Shown here piece by piece: positions 28,685 to 38,737 of a stretch of 64,000 nt of DNA; position 1 is the stretch's first letter, and each line of letters begins with the position of its first letter. The notes beneath the pieces are model-generated. The model was not told the origin of the DNA. It saw nothing but the letters and a program-made list of their open reading frames with translations, and made no database searches. A program made the translations under genes and the position numbers. Source of the DNA: Aurantiochytrium sp. KH105 (Eukaryota; Sar; Bigyra; Thraustochytrida; Thraustochytriidae); the NCBI GenBank assembly GCA_003116975.1, contig BGKB01000216.1:23384-87383 (forward strand), written 5' to 3'.

Positions 28685-31600
28685 TTATTGAGCTTTCTTC
28701 TTCTTGGACCTTTTCGCTTCGTCCGACGCGAAAGTATCCATCGTCGCTTCCCCAGATTCGATGGCATGGTCCAGCGATGACGATTCATTCGTCTTTTTCA
28801 GGTCTTCTTGGCGCTTTCGCTCTAAAATGTCAAATTCTTCCGCAGTTGTGGCCCTCTTCCACACGCGAATGACCTGTTTGCGCGTCCCGTGATCCGTCCA
28901 CACTTCGTCGGGACGCTGAATAATCCCAAGCTCGCGCCGTAACGACTTTGCGAGTTGCCACGGAATCTCTGGCTTGTGAGCCTTACACGCGTTTGCAACC
29001 ATTTTCATTGGACATTTTCCCGTGTCTGCGAGAAGATCGTCCATGAGCTGCTCAAAGGCAGCCTCCAAAGCCTCCTGCTCAGAACCATCTTCGCTTCCAA
29101 GATAGCCTTCGGTCCCCGTCTGGATCTGGATCTCGGCACGCCGCTCGTTGCGCTCATCAACCCCTTCGCCGGACATTGCCAAACCTTCTGTTTCCTCATG
29201 TTCCTGCGTCGACCGTGCTGATGGTTTCGCATGTTCATTCTCGTCGGCGTGCTCTTCAGCGTGTGCCTGCACTTCTGATTTGGCCCCGTATTCCGCGGTC
29301 TCATCTGCTTTGCGAGGTGTATGCGCGATTACTGTTGGCATGACAATCCCTTGATCAGGATGCTGACCTGCACTGGGGGCGGAACCATGACTTCTACTCG
29401 AATCCTTTGGTTGATGTGGACTTGTGCCAAGGCGGCTATGAGGAGAACCGTTTGGCACACTTTTGAAAGCTCCCGCATTGTGACGCAAACTACTATTGCT
29501 ATGGCTACCGCCGCTACTGCTGCTGGTGCTACTGCTGGTGCTACTGACTTCGCTACTGCTCACGTCACTGCTCGTCTGACTCATGTCGCCATTTTGCAAT
29601 GCGGCATGTGTTTTCCGACCAGCGATCGGCTCGGCAAGCTTGGCCTCCGCAAGACGAGGACTCACAGCATGATCATGACGCTGCAAAGACAAAGAAAGCT
29701 GAGGAGGCATTGTCAGATTTGGCATGGTCTTGCTCATCGCACCAGGCCTTGGTGATGTCAGCGCGACATGCGTTGCGTTTTGCGGCGACGCTTTAGAGGT
29801 CCCGAGAAGCTTTGGCGCTGACTTGGTCATCTCGGCACCAAGACCGGTCGCAGGGGCAGCATCATCAGCGAGCGCAGTCAGGACTAGATTGAGCTTTGCG
29901 TGAAGGTCTGCAATTTGCGACTCGAGACGCCGCTGGTTCACCGTCACTTGCTCAATTCGCGCTCTTTCGAGCGCTGCCGCGTCTTCCTTTGACGTTTCGC
30001 GAGGATTTACATCAGGCTCTCCCAACGGAGCTCCTGGGCCATAGAGCGCCCATAGGTACATGGCCACCGGGTCAGTAAAGAGCTGTGAAAGATCAGCATA
30101 ATTGAAAGTCGCTACAAGGGGTGCGACTTCAAGCTTGCGAAAGGGGACCACGTTGCCTTCTCGCGGAAGACTCAGCACCTCGTGCACCGTGATAAGCTCG
30201 TTGTATGTTGCTTCAAGCGAGGGTCTCACCCGCTCCGCGTCATCAGGCGTGAGAAAGGCGCACATCGGATCAACTTTCGAAGAATGTGGCTTCCCCTTGA
30301 CGCAGCCCAGCGCCTTCTTCATTTGGAACCACGTCGCATGCATGTCCGCACTAATCGTATCGTCCAGCATTTTATCATCAGCACCTCGCTGGACCTCCTC
30401 GTAAGCCCCGAGGACGATACCAAGGAGCACGTTGAGGAGGAGAATTGCAGCGATAAACATGAACCCAAAGTAGTACATGGAAATTGGCAAAAAGGCCCAC
30501 CATGTGAGCTGGTCTGTGTTCACCAAATCAAGAAACTCGCTGTAGTCCACGCCCACGGTCATGAGAACCACGACAGAGCCAAATGCCGAAATTGGCGTGC
30601 GGAAATATTCACTCTTGTTTGCAAACATGATCCAACCGACCACGACATAGCCGCAGACGACGAGGAAAAGAATCGTTCCAAAGTGATAAAGTGTGGTCCA
30701 TGCGCGACTGATTGTCCGCGAAACAATTCCCAGGCGACCATGAAAGGATATGCAGCGAAAAAGGCGGAAAAAGGCCACGAGTAAGCACATGGTGTTGCAA
30801 ATGTCAAAGAGCGAATCGAGGTTTGCCACCTTGAGCAGGTACGCGGCAAGTAGAACCTGGTCAGGAAGTTCACCGCTCGCGGCGTCGAGGCTGGCAATGT
30901 AGGTGACGACCTCGTTTCGCAGCACGTACACACGAACTTGCAGCACAATCACCAGAATTGCCAAGGTGAGCCCGAAGACATCCACCAGGTTCCAGAAGCT
31001 TGTCGCGTAGTCCGTCATGCCCTCCCACACGCCAGTCAATAAGTGGCCCCCGCCTCCATGTTGACCTCGTTTCGCAATTTTGCGACGATAGAGCGCTGCT
31101 TTGACGCAGAGGAAGACTTCAATGGCCTCACGCATCACCTTGACGGTGACAGCAAGTACAAAGAGAATTTCGAGAGTCACTCGAAGTTGCCACGGCATGC
31201 CCCCTGCAAGGCGCACGGACTCGCTCAGTGTATCAAAGACACCTGCCCATACAATAACGTCATGCTGCATCCCTCCGGTCTGCTGTAGCAGGAAGCGAAT
31301 TTGAATACTCGAATACAAATGCGTGTTGGGATTGTACAGACTCAACAGAACTATGGTCTCTGCCGTGCTCGCATTCAACCAGTTTCCCGCGCGCAGATCG
31401 CTCGTGCGCTCCAGAATACGCGAGCGATTCACGTACTGACGTGCTCCGGAGGTTGTCATCTGGACAACCGGCAAGGGCTCAAAGAGAAAGTTTGTGCGCG
31501 AACCCTGCACTAGAGGCGTTGGTCCTTGCAGCATTGACGAAATTTCTGTATCGACGTCGCTGCTCAAGAAGGTGTTAATCTGTGGCCATCGTGGACAATC

Positions 31601-32200
31601 CGCGAAGAATTTGGCCTCTGTCGCTTCACAGTCCACCGTAAAGTTTTTGCGACGTTGCGCCAAAGTTACCCCTGACACGATCTTATTAAAGGCCAAAACG
31701 GTGCCCTCACCGTTCCAGAACCTTGCGACAATGACCTCATCGAACCATGACCAAAAGTCTGCTGCAGAGGAGATATCCTCAATGCTGTGGCCCTCGCCCC
31801 ATTGCTGACGTTCAATCCACTCACGGGATTCTGCTACGAGCTCTCCACGATTCGTGCGAGGGTAGCAAAGATTAATGCCGACGTAAATCATCAAAAAGCA
31901 AATATAGGCCATCAAGGCACAGCACTTGTTTTTGTGACGGATTCGTCGTTCGAGTTTTTGAAGCTCCTCGTCCAAGGGAACACGCGCTTCGCCTTCGAAG
32001 CGTGGACCGTCATACATACCGCCTCGAGAGGCTTCGAGGGCTCGCCATTCATCAAAGGAGAGTTTCTGATCGTGGTCCTTGTCCATCGCCTGGAACTTGG
32101 CCAAAGCCTGTTGTTCTGCAAGCGATGCGGCATCTCGGGCTGGCGACCCTAACATTGGTAGCGCAGGTATTTGCGGCTGGGGAAATGCTGCTGATGACAT
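28685..32200 (-). CDS. polycystin-like (PKD2/TRPP family) cation channel
   Basis: The 1171-residue protein has six membrane segments in the polycystin arrangement: S1 at about 93-113, a large extracellular loop to about 340, S2 at 341-370, S3 at 402-424, S4 at 465-485, S5 at 505-526, pore at 540-556 and S6 at 573-598. The loop contains FNKIVSGVTLAQRRKN, resembling the IGxxRLRQ region of polycystins, and several NxS/T sites. An EF-hand (DKDHDQKLSFDE, 40-51) lies before S1, whereas PKD2 has its EF-hand after S6. The pore reads LMTVGVDYSEF, where PKD2 has LGDxxF. The last 570 residues are Ser-rich and acidic, then helical, ending in a Lys-rich tail. PKD2 channels pass calcium and often sit in cilia. 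It diverges from CCDC96, also a ciliary gene. Confidence 0.85.
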   Translation of the reverse strand: MSSAAFPQPQIPALPMLGSPARDAASLAEQQALAKFQAMDKDHDQKLSFDEWRALEASRGGMYDGPRFEGEARVPLDEELQKLERRIRHKNKCCALMAYICFLMIYVGINLCYPRTNRGELVAESREWIERQQWGEGHSIEDISSAADFWSWFDEVIVARFWNGEGTVLAFNKIVSGVTLAQRRKNFTVDCEATEAKFFADCPRWPQINTFLSSDVDTEISSMLQGPTPLVQGSRTNFLFEPLPVVQMTTSGARQYVNRSRILERTSDLRAGNWLNASTAETIVLLSLYNPNTHLYSSIQIRFLLQQTGGMQHDVIVWAGVFDTLSESVRLAGGMPWQLRVTLEILFVLAVTVKVMREAIEVFLCVKAALYRRKIAKRGQHGGGGHLLTGVWEGMTDYATSFWNLVDVFGLTLAILVIVLQVRVYVLRNEVVTYIASLDAASGELPDQVLLAAYLLKVANLDSLFDICNTMCLLVAFFRLFRCISFHGRLGIVSRTISRAWTTLYHFGTILFLVVCGYVVVGWIMFANKSEYFRTPISAFGSVVVLMTVGVDYSEFLDLVNTDQLTWWAFLPISMYYFGFMFIAAILLLNVLLGIVLGAYEEVQRGADDKMLDDTISADMHATWFQMKKALGCVKGKPHSSKVDPMCAFLTPDDAERVRPSLEATYNELITVHEVLSLPREGNVVPFRKLEVAPLVATFNYADLSQLFTDPVAMYLWALYGPGAPLGEPDVNPRETSKEDAAALERARIEQVTVNQRRLESQIADLHAKLNLVLTALADDAAPATGLGAEMTKSAPKLLGTSKASPQNATHVALTSPRPGAMSKTMPNLTMPPQLSLSLQRHDHAVSPRLAEAKLAEPIAGRKTHAALQNGDMSQTSSDVSSSEVSSTSSSTSSSSGGSHSNSSLRHNAGAFKSVPNGSPHSRLGTSPHQPKDSSRSHGSAPSAGQHPDQGIVMPTVIAHTPRKADETAEYGAKSEVQAHAEEHADENEHAKPSARSTQEHEETEGLAMSGEGVDERNERRAEIQIQTGTEGYLGSEDGSEQEALEAAFEQLMDDLLADTGKCPMKMVANACKAHKPEIPWQLAKSLRRELGIIQRPDEVWTDHGTRKQVIRVWKRATTAEEFDILERKRQEDLKKTNESSSLDHAIESGEATMDTFASDEAKRSKKKKAQ

Positions 32201-32937
32201 GATGAAGTTCTGGCTTCAGACTTGCTTCATGTACCTGTCAGCAAGTTGCTTTTGTTGCTCGCGTGTGGATCGAAGCGAAGCGAAGCAGCGCCTCGTCCGT
32301 CCGCGAGCCAAACGCTATGCCAGTCAGGAACGTCGAGACGCTCGTCCTCCCTCGAACTTTCGCGCACTCCCTGACCTGACAGGGTCTTGCTTACTCGCTC
32401 GCTCGTTCGCTTTATTTCGTGCATAAAGTTGAGTGGGACGCAGCTCGTACGATGGTCCTGATGATGCCGTTACGGTCGCATATCGTGCACGAAAGTCAAA
32501 GTTCTGAAAGTTCATCTCCAGAAAACAAACAAACAAAAAAACTTTTTGTTCCGTCAACGGATACATTCCAAAGTCGTGGCGAAAGAGGCAGCCTCTCCAA
32601 CTAAGAATGCATGCTTCATCGCCGCTGTGCACGCACGCATAGCGTCGTTTAGTAGCCAGGAAGGGCTTTCTCACACACCCGTTTGCTTTTGGCATCTATC
32701 TACCTCGCTTGCAAGAGGTTTCTTGGCTTTTTTCTCTAAAAGGAGCGCAAGGAAAGCAAGGCTTGAAGTCTCGTCCAGGGCCAAGGCGAGGCGCGGCGCG
32801 GCGCGGCTGCGACGTGGCACGGCGGAGGGTTGAAGCTTGTACAGTGGCGCTAAAGGCAGACGCGCCATCCATCCAGAAGCCATTCAACCATTCAGGCAGC
32901 AAAGCAATCGCAAATACCTTGCATTGGCTTGGCCAGA
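32201..32937. promoter_or_regulatory. divergent promoter region of the polycystin-like channel and CCDC96
   Basis: This 737-base interval is the only sequence between two divergent starts. It holds GAAGC repeats near 32270-32285, GCTC repeats near 32393-32408 and a GGCGC run near 32785-32805. No gene is seen. Shared control of two ciliary genes is plausible. Confidence 0.4.
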
Positions 32938-34788
32938 ATGGTGTTGCAGGATGTGCGTGTTCTGACTGCGGACGATGACGAGGCATCGAACAAGGCGCGC
33001 GACGATGGCTTTGATATCGTTCAAGCTGCCACAAAGGAGATGCCGGGTCTCGCCGTGAAACGACGAGCTGACGATGAAGAAGGTCAAGCCGTGGTTGAGT
33101 TTGCTGTCGCCTTCGGTCCCGACGATATCCCTCCTGGCTTTCGTGCAGCAGGGCCTAATCTTCAAGAATTCGTCAAAGTTCTTCAGGATCAATTGCAGCA
33201 GCAGCAAAAGCAACAAGAGGGAGATGGATCGGAAACCAAAGACGGCGAGAACATTGAAGAAAAGACCCAAGAGAATGCTGCCATTGAAGATGAAATTCTG
33301 CTCTGCGTACGAGAGAGTAATGACCCTTTAGAGCTTAGCAAGTGCGCCATCACTGCAGTGGAATTCTTGCCTGCTGGGATCTTTTCCAAAACTGGCTTTG
33401 AAGTGGTTACAATCGCGAGTGATGTCTTGGCGCTCGGATTTCGCAATGTTGCAGCAGCTCCATTGCCTGAGGCCAATAACGAGGAAAAGATGGCAACGGA
33501 CGAGGGGGAGAGCAAAAGCGAAGATATGGAGGCCAACATCGACGAATCAAAGGAAGAATCCAAGGATGACGCTCCGATGAATGAAGCATCCAAAAAGGAA
33601 GAGCTCGATGATCAAGGAGAAGCCGAAGATGATGACGACGAAGATGACGACGAAGAAGAAGAGGATGGGGACGAGTGGCAGACGCGGCCAGACGCCGCCG
33701 GGTTTGAGCAAGCCGAAAAGCTTGAGGCTGGTGCTCTTGATGGCGAACTTGGCGAGTGCATCTTGCCAAGCGCCGAGAGCAAATCCAATGAGCTTGAAGA
33801 AGCGGAGCGTCGTGCGCAGGCGGCCCGTATCGCTGAATTAATTGACAAAGCACGTGCAGAGAGAGAATCACTCACGCAGGCAAACGGGTGGCTCCAGCGA
33901 GACTTGGTGTCGCTTCTTCAAGCGAAGCAGGCCCAACACGCGACGGACACCGGAAGCACATCAGATCTGCATGGGACTGACACCGCCGGAGATTCTTTCG
34001 ACCAAGAGGCAGAGCAAAAGTACAAGAACGCTCTGTCTGCATATCGAGATGCACGCGACACCCTGCACCGCACGCAAGAGTCGTATGATGGTGTGGCAAT
34101 GCAGCTGCAATCCAAGCTGGATGCCAAAGAGAAAAAGTGCGACGAGATTCAATCATCCTTTGCGCACTTCAAGCGTGAAATTGCCAAACAGGCAGAAAAC
34201 TCGCGGTCCGGTAAGCCGATCCCCATTCACATTATTGACCAGTTCGAGACCGCAGAGCGAGCCAAGGCCGGCGAGCTGGAGAAGATCCGTCTTCGGAATC
34301 TGCATTTGAGGGCCGAACTGAACAAGCTGGAAAAGGCATTGCAGAATAAGGAACGTCTCGCCGACGGCCTACACTTGATCGACTTTGAGCAACTCAAGAT
34401 TGAGAACCAGGCGCTGAGTGAGAAGATCGAAGAGCGCAACGAGGATCTTGCCAAGCTCAATAAAAAGACCACGACCACAGTGCAGGTGCTTACACATCTC
34501 AAGGAAAAGCTCGTGTTCGTGCAGTCCGAGGCTGTTCAGCTCGGCGACGAGCTCAAGGTCCTCGACAAGGAGCTTCAGCTCAGTCGTGATCAGCTTAACC
34601 AGAGCAAGAGGCAGAGAGACCAGCTCCGATCCGGCAACACCAAGAAACGCGAAAGCCAAGGATTCTTCAAGTCAACGCTCCTCGTGGAGGACTTTAAGAA
34701 GCGAGCGCAAGAAATCAAAGCGCTCAAGCGATCCATTCAGGATCTCCAACAAAAGCATGCAAATCTAACAGGAACCAGAGATGAGTAA
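32938..34788 (+). CDS. CCDC96: CCDC96/CFAP184-like axonemal coiled-coil protein
   Basis: The 616-residue protein has a long acidic N-terminal half (Glu/Asp runs at about 185-245), then coiled coil from about 280 to the end. The DUF4201 region carries the family sequence LIDFEQLKIENQALSEKIEERNEDLAKL and VQVLTHLKEKL at about 480-525. CCDC96 and its partner CCDC113 share that block and act at axonemal dynein and nexin structures; the acidic N-terminus points to CCDC96 rather than CCDC113. The ATG at 32938 is three codons inside a frame opened by TTG. It converges on INCENP with only 84 bases between stops. Confidence 0.85.
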   Translation: MVLQDVRVLTADDDEASNKARDDGFDIVQAATKEMPGLAVKRRADDEEGQAVVEFAVAFGPDDIPPGFRAAGPNLQEFVKVLQDQLQQQQKQQEGDGSETKDGENIEEKTQENAAIEDEILLCVRESNDPLELSKCAITAVEFLPAGIFSKTGFEVVTIASDVLALGFRNVAAAPLPEANNEEKMATDEGESKSEDMEANIDESKEESKDDAPMNEASKKEELDDQGEAEDDDDEDDDEEEEDGDEWQTRPDAAGFEQAEKLEAGALDGELGECILPSAESKSNELEEAERRAQAARIAELIDKARAERESLTQANGWLQRDLVSLLQAKQAQHATDTGSTSDLHGTDTAGDSFDQEAEQKYKNALSAYRDARDTLHRTQESYDGVAMQLQSKLDAKEKKCDEIQSSFAHFKREIAKQAENSRSGKPIPIHIIDQFETAERAKAGELEKIRLRNLHLRAELNKLEKALQNKERLADGLHLIDFEQLKIENQALSEKIEERNEDLAKLNKKTTTTVQVLTHLKEKLVFVQSEAVQLGDELKVLDKELQLSRDQLNQSKRQRDQLRSGNTKKRESQGFFKSTLLVEDFKKRAQEIKALKRSIQDLQQKHANLTGTRDE

Positions 34789-34872
34789 TCTAAAAAAGTG
34801 AATATGCAGAAGCTGTCCATTCCAAGGCTCGAAATACTCGGAATGAGCATGCATGTGAATGAGTTTACATGT

Positions 34873-37800
34873 TTACTCGAGGCCAAGATCCTTGCGATAC
34901 TGTTTGGTCTCCTTGAGTGTAAGACCATCCTTGAGCCAGATACCGGAGCTCCCGCGCGACTTGTAACGCTTTTTGGAGCTTTTAAAGATGACCTCGAGAT
35001 CGCACGGGGGGATCTTGCCAAAAATCTTATCGGGATCCCGACGCTCATCAAAGTATTGACGATGCAGCGCACGCTGCAGGTTCGCCTTTTGTGCCCATTC
35101 TGGCACGGGCTTTTGGGGAGTTTCGCTCTCTGAGGGACTCGAAAGTGAGTCGTCATCATCGTCGCTAGCGTCGGTGAGGGCGTAGTTGTCTGCTTCTCGC
35201 CGCTCGTCCAGCTGGTCATCTCGCTCAATGTCGCTCTCTGCCACCGCCGAGCTCTCTTCGCGCTCCTTTTCGACCCGGTTTATGGAGGGCGCAATATCGA
35301 CGAGCGAATGCTTTTGGGGCTTGCTTGAGAGATCCGCGGAACTCGAGCTTTCCACGACATGTGCGACTTCTTTCTGCTGTGGCGATGGCGGCGACGGAGG
35401 CGGCGGCAAACCGGGACTGCTTATCTCTTTTGTGATGTTCGTGGCAACAACATTCGGCTTTGCTATTGCAAATCCTGTCGCGCCTGATGATACGGCAGCA
35501 CCACCACCGCCACTTGTAGACTGTGCGGAAGAGTTTCCATTTGTCGACACTACGACAGGAGGGGCGATCTTCTTCTTCAAGAAGCGAAACGAGCTCGACG
35601 ACGAAGTTGTCGACGATGCAGGCTGTGCAGTCTCCTCTGTTGATTCATTGTCGGCCTGCGCTTGGCGAGACTTCATTCGCATCTCCTGCATGAGACGGAG
35701 TTTCTCGCGACGCTCGTGTTCCAGACGCTCCATCTTCTCTTTGGCAATCTGAGCCTTCCTCAGCGCTGGTACCACTCCCTTTACTCGAGGTGGTTTGCCC
35801 GAGGTTGTTTTATCGACAGGGATCTTCTTCACGAACGAGGTCAGACCGCGGATGATGTTACTTGGTACCGTCCCACGCGGCGGCAACCCGACTTCCTTCT
35901 TGGCCGATGAAGGTCCAGGGGTCTTTGTGGTGTCATCCATGGAGCCCGACGAGACTTCGTGAGTTAGCTGGGATGAGGGGCGAGTCACTGCCGCCATCGG
36001 GATCTTCTCGTCGCTGGATTTGTTCGTGATTGCAGAAGTGGACGCAGATCGGGTGATAGAGTCTGTAGGGCTTTCCTCCTTCGCTGCAGCGATTTTCACG
36101 GATGGGGCGTTGCGCATACGGTCCATGGCTCGTTTCCGGGCCTCTTCGCGCATTTGCTCTGCTTCTTGGAGAACGTCTTGCGATGTAGGTGCCGTGCTCG
36201 ACATACGGCGAATACGATTCTCCATCTCCTCGAGTAGTTGCTGTTTACGACCCCCTTCGCTGGAGTCCGCCCGAGCATCCTCGGCCCCTTGTCCTGGTGT
36301 GTTGGATGACGACGATGACGAGGTGAAGCTCGAGCGCGCGACACCCATGCGAGACCCACGTTGCGGGTTGCCAAGCTGCGACGCGATGCTTGGCGAGCTC
36401 TCGAGCCCAGCAGAAGAAACTGAAGCAGACCGAATCTTGCCCTCACGAACACGCAGTGACTTGACCATCGCTGGCGAAGGAGGCTCGAGATCAGCTTCTG
36501 CCGGCTCCACGGACTGCCGCTGCGTCGCATCGAGCGAATTCTGAGCCGATTGTGACGAAGAAGACTGACGACTTGCCAGACTTCGCACAGTAGTGGTGCT
36601 GGATGGCTGCGGTGTGAGCGTTTTCGATCCGCTTGCCAGAATGGACTTGGCAACACTCGACACAGACGCAGATTTTGGCGGTGGCGGCGGTGTCATTGCC
36701 CGCTCGTGCTCATCCGAAAGTTTTCGCCGTTTCGTTTCCTCTCCGTCTCGGCCAGAAGGTGCCGATTCCAAAGAGTTTTTACGTGTCGAATCGGGAGTTT
36801 GCGGTCCATTCGCAGAATCACTGGCCTCGAGGCTAGTTGCAAGATTCGAGGGCCGAACCGATGGCGATGCAGTCGTCATTGCCTCGATGCCTTCATCTTT
36901 CGATTCTGGAGAGGGCGGTGTACTTGCTCTGGAAAGCGCATAAGGTCGCGCAGGTAAGGCAGGTGGATGGTCTTCTTCTTGGGCGTCCTGCTTGGAGATC
37001 TCCTTCTCGCCGGGCGGTGTCCTGAAAGCAGGGGATTTGTTCTTTTCGTCCGCAGTCTTTTGCTCCTCCTCATCGACTTGCACGCTGCTCTTGACTGCAT
37101 CTTCTTTCGGCGTGGAAGAATTTTTAACAAATGCGGCGACTGTGCCTTCGGCATCATCATCAGTCGCTGTTGTCAGAGACCGGCTCTGGAGTCTATGCGC
37201 CTCATCAATTTCCCTTTGATCGTTGCCTTTAGCCTTGGACGCAGCGTCGGTGGACTGATTGTTTTCATGATCATCTTTTTCTGAAGAAGCAGGGCCGGCA
37301 GTTTCCGCTAGAGCTGCAGGGCCAGTGTTATCAGAGGGTTCGGTACCAGTAACGTCGATGTCAGCGTCGCTGTCGTCATGTTTTTCATCGTTCTGGTCGT
37401 CCTCGTTATCGCCAGCATCGCCCGCAAGCTCTTGCTCACGTTCCCATGCCTCTTTTGCCTCACGGTTAGCCTCGGTGGCCATGTCCGAGGCTAAAAGCTC
37501 GGCAAAGTCCTTCTTTACACGATAACCCTTGAACGAGATGCCACGCTTTTTAAGTGCAGCCTTAATCTTGGCGACGGTAAGCTGCATGCATTCATCGATG
37601 AAGTCGGCAGAGGTTTTCGGTTGAGGAGGTGGACCAGCCCCAGCGACGCGCAGCTTTTTCCCGGCGTCGCTCTGGTTGCTGATTCGCTTGAGCTCGGCCA
37701 CCCCCTCGTCCGACTTACGCTTGCGGTTTGAGGACGGAACGGGCGCAAAGGAGCCTATGGCGATGTTGGCGATGGCCATGGATGACTCGCGGCGCTTGAT

Positions 37801-38145
37801 ATTTCGCTTGACGTCCTCGGCGGTCTCTGCGCTGACGCGCCGATTTGGGGCGTTCACGGCCCCATTTTCCTTGTCCTCCTGATGGAGCACCTTGTGCATG
37901 ACGTCTTGGTCATAGGTGTTGAACTTTGGTCGGTCTGCCGACTTGTCGCGGAACACCTTGGGGTCGCAGTCCTTGATGTTGGACAAGATGAGTCCTCCAC
38001 GCTCTGCAAACTGTCCACGAGCCCATTGCAGGTGCTTCTCGAGCTCTCTGTCAAGCTCCCGCTTCTTGCTCTCCCCCAGCCGGGACAAGTTGTCCAGGAT
38101 TTGGTTCACGATGTTGCCCTCGCCCGTCTGCTGCTGGGTCATCAT
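34873..38145 (-). CDS. INCENP: INCENP-like chromosomal passenger scaffold
   Basis: The 1090-residue protein ends in an IN-box (about 1015-1086): VPEWAQKANLQRALHRQY, then DPDKIFG, DLEVIFK, RYKSR and GSSGIW. This matches the Aurora-B-binding domain of INCENP/Sli15, including the paired serines that Aurora B phosphorylates. The first 60 residues (NIVNQILDNLSRLGESKK onward) are helical and placed like the CEN box that binds Survivin and Borealin. Residues about 188-218 look like a SAP fold (LTVAKIKAALKKRGIS). The middle is Ser/Glu-rich and disordered; a charged helix near 800-850 may correspond to the single alpha helix of animal INCENP. It would localise and activate Aurora B at centromeres and the spindle midzone. 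The start is the first of two adjacent ATGs at 38145. Confidence 0.88.
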   Translation of the reverse strand: MMTQQQTGEGNIVNQILDNLSRLGESKKRELDRELEKHLQWARGQFAERGGLILSNIKDCDPKVFRDKSADRPKFNTYDQDVMHKVLHQEDKENGAVNAPNRRVSAETAEDVKRNIKRRESSMAIANIAIGSFAPVPSSNRKRKSDEGVAELKRISNQSDAGKKLRVAGAGPPPQPKTSADFIDECMQLTVAKIKAALKKRGISFKGYRVKKDFAELLASDMATEANREAKEAWEREQELAGDAGDNEDDQNDEKHDDSDADIDVTGTEPSDNTGPAALAETAGPASSEKDDHENNQSTDAASKAKGNDQREIDEAHRLQSRSLTTATDDDAEGTVAAFVKNSSTPKEDAVKSSVQVDEEEQKTADEKNKSPAFRTPPGEKEISKQDAQEEDHPPALPARPYALSRASTPPSPESKDEGIEAMTTASPSVRPSNLATSLEASDSANGPQTPDSTRKNSLESAPSGRDGEETKRRKLSDEHERAMTPPPPPKSASVSSVAKSILASGSKTLTPQPSSTTTVRSLASRQSSSSQSAQNSLDATQRQSVEPAEADLEPPSPAMVKSLRVREGKIRSASVSSAGLESSPSIASQLGNPQRGSRMGVARSSFTSSSSSSNTPGQGAEDARADSSEGGRKQQLLEEMENRIRRMSSTAPTSQDVLQEAEQMREEARKRAMDRMRNAPSVKIAAAKEESPTDSITRSASTSAITNKSSDEKIPMAAVTRPSSQLTHEVSSGSMDDTTKTPGPSSAKKEVGLPPRGTVPSNIIRGLTSFVKKIPVDKTTSGKPPRVKGVVPALRKAQIAKEKMERLEHERREKLRLMQEMRMKSRQAQADNESTEETAQPASSTTSSSSSFRFLKKKIAPPVVVSTNGNSSAQSTSGGGGAAVSSGATGFAIAKPNVVATNITKEISSPGLPPPPSPPSPQQKEVAHVVESSSSADLSSKPQKHSLVDIAPSINRVEKEREESSAVAESDIERDDQLDERREADNYALTDASDDDDDSLSSPSESETPQKPVPEWAQKANLQRALHRQYFDERRDPDKIFGKIPPCDLEVIFKSSKKRYKSRGSSGIWLKDGLTLKETKQYRKDLGLE

Positions 38146-38737
38146 CGTCCCAGTCCGTGCCGGTGCTTCTCGCCCGCGCGACGCCAGAAGATAGATCTCG
38201 CCGCGCCGCCAGGGAACCGAGCTCGCGACACGCCGGTCCGGCCGCACTGCGCCGCGCCGCCGCGCCCCGCGTCGCACCGCGCCTCGCCGCGCCCTCGGGC
38301 CGCGCTCTCGCACGCTCGGCGTCCGCTCGCCTCGCTTTCGGGTCTGCGCCGCGACTGACTGTTTCGACTCGACGGTTTTACAATTCTTTAGGCCCGTTCA
38401 CCACGGTTAGGCCTCTTTGCTTCGCCTAGAGCGCTCCTACGGCCGCCTACCTGGGCTCGCCACGTCGACTCGGGCGAGGGCGCTGGCGTGTTCTCGGAGG
38501 CCGCGAGGGGGCAGCATAGCAGAAGCCGTGCGTCGTTGCTTCGTGCGCTCGCCTATACTCTGATGGCGAAGGAATAGCGAGTGTCGTCGATTATCGTCAC
38601 CGATCGATCCCGTATCGGGACAAGAAAAACGGAGAGAGAGGCCAGGTCGGGTGAAGAACCAGAGATTGGTGAACAAGGCTGTAGCAGGCAAGCGATAACA
38701 GCGAGCGAGGGGAGTTTATACTTCTTTATGAGGAGGC
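38146..38737. other. spacer between INCENP start and ferlin stop
   Basis: This 592-base stretch is very GC-rich at its left end (INCENP leader). It carries TAGGCC-type motifs at 38389-38394 and 38408-38414. No gene is seen. Confidence 0.5.
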
